DNA from: an uncultured Eubacterium sp.
Lineage (GTDB): Bacteria > Bacillota > Clostridia > Lachnospirales > Lachnospiraceae
Direction: 5' to 3'
DNA length: 12,089 nt
Assembly: GCA_910586445.1 (NCBI GenBank)
Contig: CAJUHV010000092.1
Span: 1 to 12,089 of the forward strand
Below the pieces are notes generated by a model, which saw only the letters and a list, made by a program, of their open reading frames with translations, had not been told where the DNA came from and did no database searches. Below, piece after piece: positions 1-6,155 of this stretch. The stretch's first letter is position 1, and the number at the start of each line of letters is the position of its first letter. The translations under genes were made by a program, and so were the position numbers.

Positions 1-11
1 AAAACACCTAA

Positions 12-310
12 TTAAGAAACAGGGGCATCATTTATAAAGTTGTAAAGTAGTGTTTCATTTAATTCATCAAAAGACAAACCCGTAACACAATCTGCAATAT
101 CTTCCAGTGACATTTTCCTTTTTTTATCAATCTTTCTGCAGTTTCCCTATCTTTCTGATGCACAATCTCATCAGAAAGAGTATTTTCCATATCCTTCCAG
201 TATGTTTTCATGTTCTGCTCATTATCAAATAAACTCATCATAATCGTTATTACCTCCACTTCCCTGCGCATCAGATATTCTTTTAAGATGTTCCTGTCCT
301 TGCAAATACG
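12..310 (-). pseudogene. C-terminal remnant of an Rpn/PDDEXK_2-type nuclease, frameshifted
   Basis: Two reading frames join to give a tail typical of Rpn-family (PD-(D/E)XK 'transposase-like') nucleases. The first runs from about 310 down to 117 and includes ILKEYLMRREVEVI and ETAERLIKK. The second (113 to 12, stop TAA) starts MSLEDIADCVTGLSFDEL, the usual 'GKxSLEEIA' ending of the family. The frames meet at an A7 run (plus-strand T7 at 119-125). Reading needs a -1 shift there or one extra A. The roughly 200-residue catalytic N-terminal domain is absent; upstream DNA belongs to an unrelated small gene. An internal ATG at 241 has GGAGG 11 bases before it, so a small C-terminal protein could still be made. 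The family call rests on the tail pattern alone and is moderately sure. Confidence 0.55.
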
Positions 311-326
311 GATGGTTCCCCTCCCG

Positions 327-647
327 TTATGCACCCTCCCTATGACGGATTTCAAGCTGGCTCCCGTCACCCATCTCAACCGTAATCACTCCGCCCTGTT
401 CTGGCACAGCCTTTTTTATAGCAGACTGGATTTTATCGTCTCCAACACTGCTGCAGGCTTTCTGTAGATCCGTACAGAACCGAAGCCCTGCAAGGAACCC
501 CATTGCAGTATATGTTTCCTGATGCGCAATGGAAAAATCCAGCACCGTGCTGTACAAGGCGTCATTATCCTTGCTTGCTGATGGAAATATCTGTTTCAGT
601 CCGTCAAACAGTTCTTCAAATGCAGCGTCAATCCGCTTCTGGTACAC
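327..647 (-). CDS. small protein of unknown function (about 106 aa)
   Basis: I cannot name the function. The product looks mostly helical, with a central stretch (ALYSTVLDFSIAHQETYTAM, then GFLAGLRFC) that recalls small clostridial proteins of the DUF6809 kind, in which a helix pair ends in a 'YGFRLGxRL' segment. That resemblance is by eye only. The C-terminus is more polar and beta-like (GVITVEMGDGSQLEIRH). The only start after an in-frame TAG at 678-680 is GTG at 647, preceded by GGAAAGG at very short spacing, so the 5' end may be damaged. It lies 57 bases after the 201-residue gene and runs into the Rpn remnant; the two upstream genes may share the sigma-D transcript. Confidence 0.5.
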   Translation of the reverse strand: MYQKRIDAAFEELFDGLKQIFPSASKDNDALYSTVLDFSIAHQETYTAMGFLAGLRFCTDLQKACSSVGDDKIQSAIKKAVPEQGGVITVEMGDGSQLEIRHREGA

Positions 648-704
648 AGCCTTTCCATCATCCGATGATAGGAATTTCTAAATCAGTCGTATCTCTTATT
701 TGCG

Positions 705-1310
705 CTATGCTCTGGCCTCAAAACTGTTCTGCGGACATTCCATGCCCGCTGCTTCTTCACTCTCCAACGGAATCCCTCTCTTGGCATTTCCCCACGCAGC
801 ATTATAAATCCTGCACATTTCCGTCTGTCTGGCAGCCTCCGCATTGGTAGTATACATAGTCCATCCATTATTGGAATAAGATGCCACTATCTCCCCGTTT
901 TTATCAAAAAACTCCATGTACTCGCTGTTTCCTGACGGCAGTTTTTGATATTTCACTTTCCCTTCAAGCAGAGTCGCAAAGAGATCTATCGGCTTTTGCA
1001 CTTTCTTCCGATTCCATAAGACAGCATTCAAGCCGGAAGTGATGATTCCTTTTCTATCCGGGGACACTTCCGATGTGTAGCTCTTCATCAGCCTGTTAAA
1101 TCCTTCCGATTTATTTTGGAACTGCCCCTTTGCAAAATCCTTATAGGCCTGTTCCCTGATCTGCCTTTTGTATTCTCCATCGCTGATGCCGCTTTTCTTT
1201 TTGGAAAAGAAATATTTATCGTTAAAATCCGGCAGATGAATACCGCCGATGCTGCCGGTTCCTAGAAAACTTTTCCGCTGCAATGCGCCGATTGATGATT
1301 TTACCTCCAT
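705..1310 (-). CDS. conserved-looking protein of unknown function (201 aa)
   Basis: I do not recognise a named domain. The protein is soluble with no signal peptide or membrane segment. It has a charged N-terminal third (SDGEYKRQIREQAYKDFA, then GQFQNKSEGFNRLMKSY), a conserved-looking SPDRKGII motif at residues 83-90, and a beta-rich part at 130-152 (EYMEFFDKNGEIVASYSNNG) that reads like a small sheet. A helix (NAEAARQTEMCRIYNAAWG) precedes a polar tail. The start is ATG at 1310, with GGGTGG five bases before it; a TTG 30 bases upstream has no ribosome site. A good sigma-D-type promoter precedes the gene, suggesting expression with motility or late-exponential genes. Function is otherwise unknown. 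Confidence 0.75.
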   Translation of the reverse strand: MEVKSSIGALQRKSFLGTGSIGGIHLPDFNDKYFFSKKKSGISDGEYKRQIREQAYKDFAKGQFQNKSEGFNRLMKSYTSEVSPDRKGIITSGLNAVLWNRKKVQKPIDLFATLLEGKVKYQKLPSGNSEYMEFFDKNGEIVASYSNNGWTMYTTNAEAARQTEMCRIYNAAWGNAKRGIPLESEEAAGMECPQNSFEARA

Positions 1311-1358
1311 AATTCCACCCTTTCCAGTAAATGTATCCAATAAATGTATTTACATAAC

Positions 1359-1385
1359 TTATCGGAAAATTTGCGGAGATTTTTA
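1359..1385 (-). promoter_or_regulatory. sigma-D (sigma-28/FliA-type) promoter match
   Basis: Read on the minus strand, TAAA (1382-1385) is followed by exactly 15 bases and then TCCGATAA (1359-1366). The sigma-D consensus is TAAA-N15-GCCGATAT, so the -35 matches fully and the -10 matches at the six central positions (CCGATA). Transcription would start around 1352, about 40 bases before the ATG of the 201-residue gene. No sigma-70 pair of comparable quality was seen here. This is a sequence match only. Confidence 0.6.
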
Positions 1386-1426
1386 ACGGCAGATACATGA
1401 ATGGTCTTCCTCTCATTATTCTAAGT

Positions 1427-1473
1427 AAAAAAACCTGATCTTACCCATAAAATATTTGGATAAGATCAGGTTT
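1427..1473 (-). terminator. intrinsic terminator of the carboxypeptidase gene
   Basis: A perfect 13-base inverted repeat (AAACCTGATCTTA at 1431-1443, TAAGATCAGGTTT at 1461-1473) is followed on the minus strand by a run of seven T (plus-strand A at 1427-1433). It begins 16 bases after the carboxypeptidase stop codon. The + strand side has no T run, so it acts for the minus strand. It separates this gene from the sigma-D-driven unknown gene. Confidence 0.92.
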
Positions 1474-1488
1474 GATATGCTCTTTCTC

Positions 1489-2703
1489 CTATTTCATCAA
1501 CGTCTTAACCGCATCATAAATGATAATACTATCTTGAAATCTGTCATCCTCCGTAGCAGCCCCCATAACTACGCTGATATAAGTTTTTTCATTGATCACT
1601 GCTGCTGAAACCAGACTGGCTCCGGCAAGGCTGCTGGTTCCCGTCTTAAATCCAATTACCTCTGGGTAATAAAACGGACTGCCCGAGTCTAGCAGCTTGT
1701 TTGAATTATAATAAGTAACCTCTCTGCCGCCTGTCCATTTTTCATATGATTTTTCTTTTGCCATAATCTCTGCAAGCTGGGGATTGTCCAGGCATGCTGC
1801 TGCTATAACAGCAAGGTCATAGGCTGTTGTATACTGCCCCTGCGCGTCATACCCGTCAGGAACAACAAAATTTGAATGCTCGGCACCAATCTCCCCTGCC
1901 TTTTTATTTACTGCCTCCATAAACACTTCCACAGCCCGGCCATCTGACAGGCTGTCATCCCCTGCTATTTTTCTGCCTGTATAAACCGCCAGTGAATAGG
2001 CTGCATCGTTTCCAGAAGGCAGCAGCAAAGCAATCAGCAGCTGGCGGACTGTCAAGGTATCGCCTTGATTCAGCCATGCTCTCGACGAGTCATCAGGCAT
2101 CATTTTGATTTCTGCCCCGACAGTGACCTGATCCTCAGCAGCACAAAAATCAAGCGCCGTCAGAGCCATAATCATTTTTGCGGTACTGGCCGGGGCAATC
2201 TGGGCAGTACTGTTTTTCTGGAACAGCACAAGGTTCGAGCCGGCCTCTGCCACAATAGCATTCGCTGCCGTAATATCCACAGAAATCGAATCAGCCTGAC
2301 CGGAAGTAAACACGATTCTGCCCTGTCCTCCGCTTGTTTGGGCAGAATTCAGATTGTCCTCGCCTTTCTCCGTTTCTACAGACCCTGCACTGCTTTCGTT
2401 TTTCTCCATTTCAGAAGAGTCTGCGCCGTTTTCAGTACTTCCTGTCTCGGCAGGCTCTCTATTGTCTTCGTCTTTCTCTGCTTCAGAGGAGTCTGCGCCG
2501 TTTTTAGTACTTCCTGTCTTGGCAGGCTCCCTGCTGCTTTCGTTTTTCTCCGTTTCGACAGACTCAAAATCGCTTTCTACTCTTTCTGGATCAGAATCAG
2601 CGGCGTTACTATGATCTTGTTTCGAAGGCCCGCAGCCTGCCGCAAATACAGCTGCTGCAATCAAACAGAATAGAATGGATATGTTCTTTTTCTTTACTTT
2701 CAT
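1489..2703 (-). CDS. D-alanyl-D-alanine carboxypeptidase (peptidase S11), lipoprotein with repetitive stalk
   Basis: A serine-type DD-carboxypeptidase that removes the terminal D-alanine from peptidoglycan pentapeptides outside the membrane. The start is ATG at 2703 (AGGAG six bases before), giving 404 residues; an ATG-like start 21 bases upstream lacks a site. A hydrophobic signal ends in FAAGC (Cys24), a lipobox, so the enzyme should be membrane-anchored. Residues about 30-125 are an acidic Ser/Glu/Asn-rich stalk made of tandem repeats. The S11 catalytic motifs are all present: STAK (Ser173, Lys176), SGN (230-232) and KTG (353-355). The protein ends soon after KTG, so the second domain and amphipathic anchor of classical PBP5 enzymes are missing and the lipid anchor would replace them. 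It has its own promoter, leader and terminator downstream of the ABC operon. Confidence 0.92.
   Translation of the reverse strand: MKVKKKNISILFCLIAAAVFAAGCGPSKQDHSNAADSDPERVESDFESVETEKNESSREPAKTGSTKNGADSSEAEKDEDNREPAETGSTENGADSSEMEKNESSAGSVETEKGEDNLNSAQTSGGQGRIVFTSGQADSISVDITAANAIVAEAGSNLVLFQKNSTAQIAPASTAKMIMALTALDFCAAEDQVTVGAEIKMMPDDSSRAWLNQGDTLTVRQLLIALLLPSGNDAAYSLAVYTGRKIAGDDSLSDGRAVEVFMEAVNKKAGEIGAEHSNFVVPDGYDAQGQYTTAYDLAVIAAACLDNPQLAEIMAKEKSYEKWTGGREVTYYNSNKLLDSGSPFYYPEVIGFKTGTSSLAGASLVSAAVINEKTYISVVMGAATEDDRFQDSIIIYDAVKTLMK
2411..2554 (-). repeat. two tandem 72-base repeats inside the carboxypeptidase gene
   Basis: Copies at 2411-2482 and 2483-2554 are similar over their length and in frame, each coding 24 residues of the type GSTxNGADSSExEKxExxRE. 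Degenerate half copies flank them (EKNESS, EKGEDN). They build the flexible stalk between the lipid anchor and the enzyme domain. Copy number in such repeats often varies between strains. Confidence 0.8.
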
Positions 2704-2729
2704 CTTACTCTCCTCTTTATCCAAAAATA

Positions 2730-2799
2730 AAAGCGCCCCCGCTTTGACATAAATATTGTATCAAAAACAAAAGTTTGTTTTTTCGTTCCGTCCAACGGA
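2730..2799 (-). promoter_or_regulatory. structured leader of the carboxypeptidase mRNA (three inverted repeats)
   Basis: The roughly 170-base leader holds three short dyads: TCCGT-N3-ACGGA (2787-2799), AAAAACAAA-N2-TTTGTTTTT (2763-2782), and AAAGCG-N4-CGCTTT (2730-2745). On the minus strand the last is followed by TTATTTTTGG, giving it the look of an intrinsic terminator placed just before the ribosome site. It could be an attenuator, an operator cluster, or a weak terminator for read-through from the ABC operon. No known riboswitch class is recognised. Confidence 0.45.
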
Positions 2800-2879
2800 T
2801 ATCTTAATTTTTCACCTGGTATTTCTTACAATTTTCATACGTTAAAAACTGCCGCTGAATCCAATTGCTGCCAATTTCA

Positions 2880-2907
2880 ATTATATCATATATTTAAATT
2901 TTATCAA
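2880..2907 (-). promoter_or_regulatory. sigma-70 promoter for the carboxypeptidase gene
   Basis: On the minus strand TTGATA (2902-2907) is followed after 16 bases by TATAAT (2880-2885), with TGA just before the -10 giving an extended -10. It starts about 30 bases after the ABC ATPase stop and would initiate near 2873. Confidence 0.75.
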
Positions 2908-2938
2908 TTATTTCTGCAGATAATGTTATTAACTGATA

Positions 2939-3817
2939 TTATTGCATTTCTCTATTCGCAATATAAATATAAGCATCCTCAAGTGTCGCCTCACAAGAAC
3001 TGCATTCTATTTGGGGCTGCACTTCACTGATAAATTTTGTCTGCAGTTCATCCCCGACATACTGTTTCGATGTAACATGATAGTTCTTTTCCAATTCCCT
3101 CGCCGCCTGATCATCTTTTGATTTACAGATCCAGATATGGCCTGCTGCCTGCTCCATCAGTCCTTTTATGTTTCCCGAATAAATAAATTTCCCCTTTTTC
3201 ATAACTGCAAGCTGATTACAGACAGCTGCTAAATCCTCTACTACATGAGTCGAAAACAAAACCGTGCGCCCTTTTGAAAAATCAATCAGCAGATTTCTGA
3301 TCCGGATACGTTCCTCAGGGTCTAATCCGGTCGTTGGCTCATCGACAATTAAAAATTCCGGCTCATTTAAAAGTGCCTGAATCAGTCCGACCCTCCGTTT
3401 CATGCCGCCTGATAATTGTTTTATCTTCTTTCTGCGCTGTCCTGACAGGTTTGTCTTTTCCAGATAGTATTGAATGCGTTCTTTACAGACCTGTCTGGGT
3501 ATGCCGGATAAGTCCCCCATATATTCCAGACATTCTTGTACTGACAGGCCTGGATAGAGGTCAAGCTCCTGCGGCAGATATCCGATCTTCCGTTGTATTT
3601 TTTCAAAATTCCCCTCACTGTAAAGCATTCCATCTAAAGCTGCGGTTCCACTGTCTGGCGATAACACAGTTGTGAGCACCCGCATAAGCGTTGTTTTTCC
3701 TGCGCCGTTTTCCCCTAGCAGCCCAAAGATTCCCTTTGGTATTTCCAGGTCAGCATGATTGACTGCCGTTACTTTATTCTTGAATGTTACTGTTAAATCC
3801 TCGATTTTGATTCCCAT
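2939..3817 (-). CDS. ABC transporter ATP-binding protein
   Basis: Cytoplasmic ATPase that powers the two permeases encoded just upstream. The 292 residues carry Walker A GENGAGKT (35-42), Q-loop Gln83, signature LSGGM (135-139), Walker B FLIVDEP (155-161) with the catalytic Glu, and the switch His191. The start is ATG at 3817, with AGAGGT eight bases before it and four bases after the preceding stop. A longer open frame to 3916 lacks a site and overlaps the permease. The C-terminal 80 residues (Cys pair ECSSCEATLEDAY) resemble the accessory tail of ABC-2 exporters of the drug and lantibiotic-immunity type. Last gene of the ABC operon; no clear terminator follows. Confidence 0.93.
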   Translation of the reverse strand: MGIKIEDLTVTFKNKVTAVNHADLEIPKGIFGLLGENGAGKTTLMRVLTTVLSPDSGTAALDGMLYSEGNFEKIQRKIGYLPQELDLYPGLSVQECLEYMGDLSGIPRQVCKERIQYYLEKTNLSGQRRKKIKQLSGGMKRRVGLIQALLNEPEFLIVDEPTTGLDPEERIRIRNLLIDFSKGRTVLFSTHVVEDLAAVCNQLAVMKKGKFIYSGNIKGLMEQAAGHIWICKSKDDQAARELEKNYHVTSKQYVGDELQTKFISEVQPQIECSSCEATLEDAYIYIANREMQ

Positions 3818-3821
3818 AAGC

Positions 3822-4481
3822 TTAACCTCTTTTCGCAATGATTTTAGGCAATGCTGCCACTGCCATGATCCCAATACAGATACAGACCATTTTCCCACAT
3901 ATCCAGCTAAAATCACTGATGTGATCTAACTTTCTAGACGTATAGGAAAACAGGTTCCATGCGCCGAAATATCTGTAGCCGATAGTAGAATTTGTGATCA
4001 GCCACAGCATAAGACAGCCGCCGATTCCTGCCCACATATTCCGAAATAAACAGGAAATAAAATTTGATAAAATTCCCCAGAATCCAATCGTGACGGCGAT
4101 AGCGGCAAAATATACAAAAAACTGGCATAGTTCATTTTCAATACCGCTCTGCCGTATCCCATCCGGCCAGGGATTTTGGAACAGAAAAAATAATCCATAT
4201 GAGACAGCTGCGACAGCTAATAAAAAAATTTCCTGTATCACAATCCGTCTATAAATACAGTTAAGTTTCTTTTTCATAGGATACAGCCGCCAGATCTCTG
4301 ACCGCCTGCCGGCAATTTCCTGCGTATAGGTGTCTGCGCAGAATGTGAAGGCAAGTACTGCCATCGGCGCTTCTATTGCTATCCCAATTTCACTAGAATA
4401 AGTCACCCCTCTGACGAGGCTTAATATTATGGCAAAAAATAGTGCATACGCCTGTTTTTGAAATGGCAGTGAAATTTTCAT
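3822..4481 (-). CDS. ABC-2 type membrane permease, small subunit
   Basis: Integral membrane protein of 219 residues with about six hydrophobic segments. They include an N-terminal pair (ALFFAIILSLV; IEAPMAVLAFTFCADTY), a central run (EIFLLAVAAVSYGLFFLF), two more near FFVYFAAIAVTIGFWGIL and IGGCLMLWLITN, and a C-terminal segment (MVCICIGIMAVAALP). It lacks motifs for a named family but sits between a larger permease and the ATPase, as in two-permease ABC-2 exporters. I chose ATG at 4481 because AGGAAT lies four bases before it and overlaps the previous gene's stop, which suggests translational coupling. An ATG at 4514 would overlap that gene by 25 bases without a site. Confidence 0.8.
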   Translation of the reverse strand: MKISLPFQKQAYALFFAIILSLVRGVTYSSEIGIAIEAPMAVLAFTFCADTYTQEIAGRRSEIWRLYPMKKKLNCIYRRIVIQEIFLLAVAAVSYGLFFLFQNPWPDGIRQSGIENELCQFFVYFAAIAVTIGFWGILSNFISCLFRNMWAGIGGCLMLWLITNSTIGYRYFGAWNLFSYTSRKLDHISDFSWICGKMVCICIGIMAVAALPKIIAKRG

Positions 4482-4489
4482 ATCATTCC

Positions 4490-5554
4490 TCAATATACCC
4501 GCCTCCTTTTCCATATCTGTGCCGAAAAAAACAGAAGGCAGACAGCAGCCAAAATCAGGCTGCTCTGATTCAGCAGTGCCATAGGCGGAGGTGCCGTATC
4601 AAAAAAGCCTCCCGGAAACCTCACCATAATTGCAAGCGGCCTGCCATAATATCCATAAATGCCCTCCGCATTCCTGCTCCCCATATTTGAATACACCATA
4701 TACAAAAGCAGAAGCGGCACTGCCGGCAGCGGGCTTTTAAACAGCAGCGAGATCAGGCTGTATATACTTATAATCATAAACATATTTGGCAGGATATAAA
4801 AACAGCTTGCTAATAGAAAATCCGCCAGATGTACCTCAAGTCCACTGTTTCTCATTGATACTAGGCAGATACCGAAGAATATCATATTTAAAGCTGCGAG
4901 TATGATCAGGCAGACTGCAAATCCCCCTCCCACTTTTCCAGACAGATATTTACCTGCACTGACAGGCTTTGTATGAAGCAGCTCATAGGTATTCCTCCTC
5001 GTATCCTGCATAAATAAAACCGATAATAAAACAGTTGCGAAAAATCCCATAGATAATCCTGCGAAATCGGCAAATTTTCTGGAAAAGTAATACGAAAATG
5101 TCCTGTCTTCCAGTTTTTCCGCCATATAAGAATTGATTTCTTCACAGGTTCCTTTATGGTAAGCCGTATTCACATACTCATAATATGCATTGTAAAAGCC
5201 ACGCCCTTCCAGATGAGCACAGGCTGTCTTAATATCCATTTCTTTCATTTCATCAATGACAGACTGCGCCCCTGCATTGTCCATTCCGAATTCGGAAATC
5301 AGGTTTTCCCGTATCCGTTCTTCCCACATTTCTCGCCGCAGCCCATTCTCTGTCGGCACATATCCGTCAAACACATCTCCATTCCGATATGTTTCTGGAT
5401 AGTCGTTTACAATGATTTCTCCTTCCTCTAGATAATGAATATCCAGATAGGGGCTCACATTTTGATAGATCACCAAAACACAAATCGCAGTCCCCAGCCA
5501 GAGCAGAGGTTTTTTCATATAATTTTTTACCTCTCTTTTTAAAATTGACCACAT
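4490..5554 (-). CDS. ABC-2 type membrane permease, large subunit
   Basis: Membrane protein of 354 residues and first gene of the ABC operon. A short cytoplasmic start (MWSILKREVKNYMKKPLLWL) leads into one membrane segment. A hydrophilic, probably extracellular region of about 125 residues follows, rich in Glu, Asp and Tyr. The rest holds about five more segments (FFATVLLSVLFM; FAVCLIILAALNMIFFGIC; FYILPNMFMIISIYSLISLL; VPLLLLYMVY; LILAAVCLLFFSAQIW). One TM, an external domain, then a TM bundle is typical of ABC-2 exporters. AAGGAGG seven bases before ATG fixes the start. The partner ATPase and kinase/regulator pair suggest export of, or protection from, a membrane-active compound; the substrate is unknown. 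Confidence 0.85.
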   Translation of the reverse strand: MWSILKREVKNYMKKPLLWLGTAICVLVIYQNVSPYLDIHYLEEGEIIVNDYPETYRNGDVFDGYVPTENGLRREMWEERIRENLISEFGMDNAGAQSVIDEMKEMDIKTACAHLEGRGFYNAYYEYVNTAYHKGTCEEINSYMAEKLEDRTFSYYFSRKFADFAGLSMGFFATVLLSVLFMQDTRRNTYELLHTKPVSAGKYLSGKVGGGFAVCLIILAALNMIFFGICLVSMRNSGLEVHLADFLLASCFYILPNMFMIISIYSLISLLFKSPLPAVPLLLLYMVYSNMGSRNAEGIYGYYGRPLAIMVRFPGGFFDTAPPPMALLNQSSLILAAVCLLFFSAQIWKRRRVY

Positions 5555-5583
5555 AATTCTGCCTCCTTGTTCTTAGTGATTCC

Positions 5584-5615
5584 ATTGTAAATGAGACTTC
5601 TCAATAGAAAGACAA
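5584..5615 (-). promoter_or_regulatory. candidate ABC-operon promoter with a palindrome in a 20-base spacer
   Basis: On the minus strand TTGTCT (5610-5615) and TACAAT (5584-5589) are 20 bases apart. The spacer holds the perfect dyad TGAGA-N2-TCTCA (5592-5603). Start would be near 5577, giving a short leader with a strong ribosome site. The long spacer with a central dyad is the layout of activator-distorted promoters such as MerR-family targets; the neighbouring OmpR-type regulator could also act here. Confidence 0.4.
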
Positions 5616-5742
5616 CACGAGGAAAACTGAAAGAATTTTGAAATATTTTGATTTATTTATGTAAAATCCAAACTATGTATTGTATATATTTGTGATTATC
5701 CAACAAATATCTTGTATCTAAACAAAAAGTTGTAAACCGGTG

Positions 5743-5796
5743 AAATATTATTGAAATTAAAAATATTATTGATATATAAAATATTATAAAAACTAG
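5743..5796. repeat. three tandem AT-rich 18-base units
   Basis: AAATATTATTGA begins at 5743 and 5761, and AAATATTAT at 5779, an exact 18-base period. The first two copies share 12 leading bases; the third diverges after nine. The array lies about 130 bases upstream of the candidate ABC-operon -35 and abuts the foldback element. It could be a protein-binding array, curved DNA or chance in AT-rich sequence. Confidence 0.55.
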
Positions 5797-5958
5797 AGCG
5801 TGTTTGAAAAATGCTTTCTGTGAGATGTGCTTCACACTTAGTGGAGAATTTATCCCAAATTTATGAGGCATAGCGGGCTATGTTGATTAAATTTGGGATG
5901 AATTATCCGCAAAGTGGGGAGTGCAGATCACAGGAATGATTTTTCAAACACGCTCCAG
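5793..5958 (+). repeat. 160-base foldback element (MITE-like or structured RNA)
   Basis: Bases 5796-5875 and 5876-5955 form two 80-base arms. The outer 17 bases (GAGCGTGTTTGAAAAAT) are perfectly inverted; flanking CT/AG pairs extend the repeat to 5793-5958 with one mismatch. Over 80 positions, 61 are Watson-Crick and eight more are G-U compatible if + strand RNA is made. The centre is CATAGC-GG-GCTATG. It encodes no transposase and has no obvious target-site duplication. It could be a miniature transposable element or a dispersed hairpin repeat; its family is not recognised. Confidence 0.8.
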
Positions 5959-6027
5959 GAAAAACCCCGCATTAAGACTGTTTCAGATTTTGTGTATGAT
6001 TAACATAACAATATTTTCAATTATACA

Positions 6028-6066
6028 AAATCCTGTTAAGGCTAAAGAGCTTACCTTACAGGATTT
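6028..6066 (-). terminator. stem-loop after the sensor kinase gene, possible weak terminator
   Basis: AAATCCTGT (6028-6036) pairs with ACAGGATTT (6058-6066). An inner AAGG/CCTT extends the stem past one bulged T. On the minus strand only TTTT follows, so termination may be weak. It lies about 90 bases after the kinase stop. Confidence 0.45.
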
Positions 6067-6155
6067 CCAGAATTTTACCGATATTTGTTAAGTTGTTAAT
6101 GGAATATTATATTAACTAGATTAACGCAAAGCAATAAATACTCTACCCAGATTAC

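Larger units (their letters stand above)
5616..6155. other. gene-free interval between the kinase and ABC operon
   Basis: No convincing coding region is seen. The stretch is AT-rich and holds the 18-base tandem repeat, the 160-base foldback element and a stem-loop after the kinase gene, listed separately. The remaining bases (5616-5742, 5959-6027, 6067-6155) show no clear signal beyond AT-richness. Confidence 0.7.

Noticed and set aside
2065..2673. 202-codon + strand open frame opposite the carboxypeptidase gene
   Set aside because: Shadow of the 72-base repeats; no ribosome site, repetitive Ser/Phe/Arg composition, and the minus frame has a complete S11 enzyme.
3822..4514. Start of the small permease at ATG 4514
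   Set aside because: No ribosome site and a 25-base overlap; ATG 4481 has AGGAAT at good spacing.
5653..5871. 72-codon minus-strand open frame across the foldback element
   Set aside because: Composition is low-complexity (IIF/YIS runs) and it ends inside AT-rich and hairpin sequence; no ribosome site or family signal.
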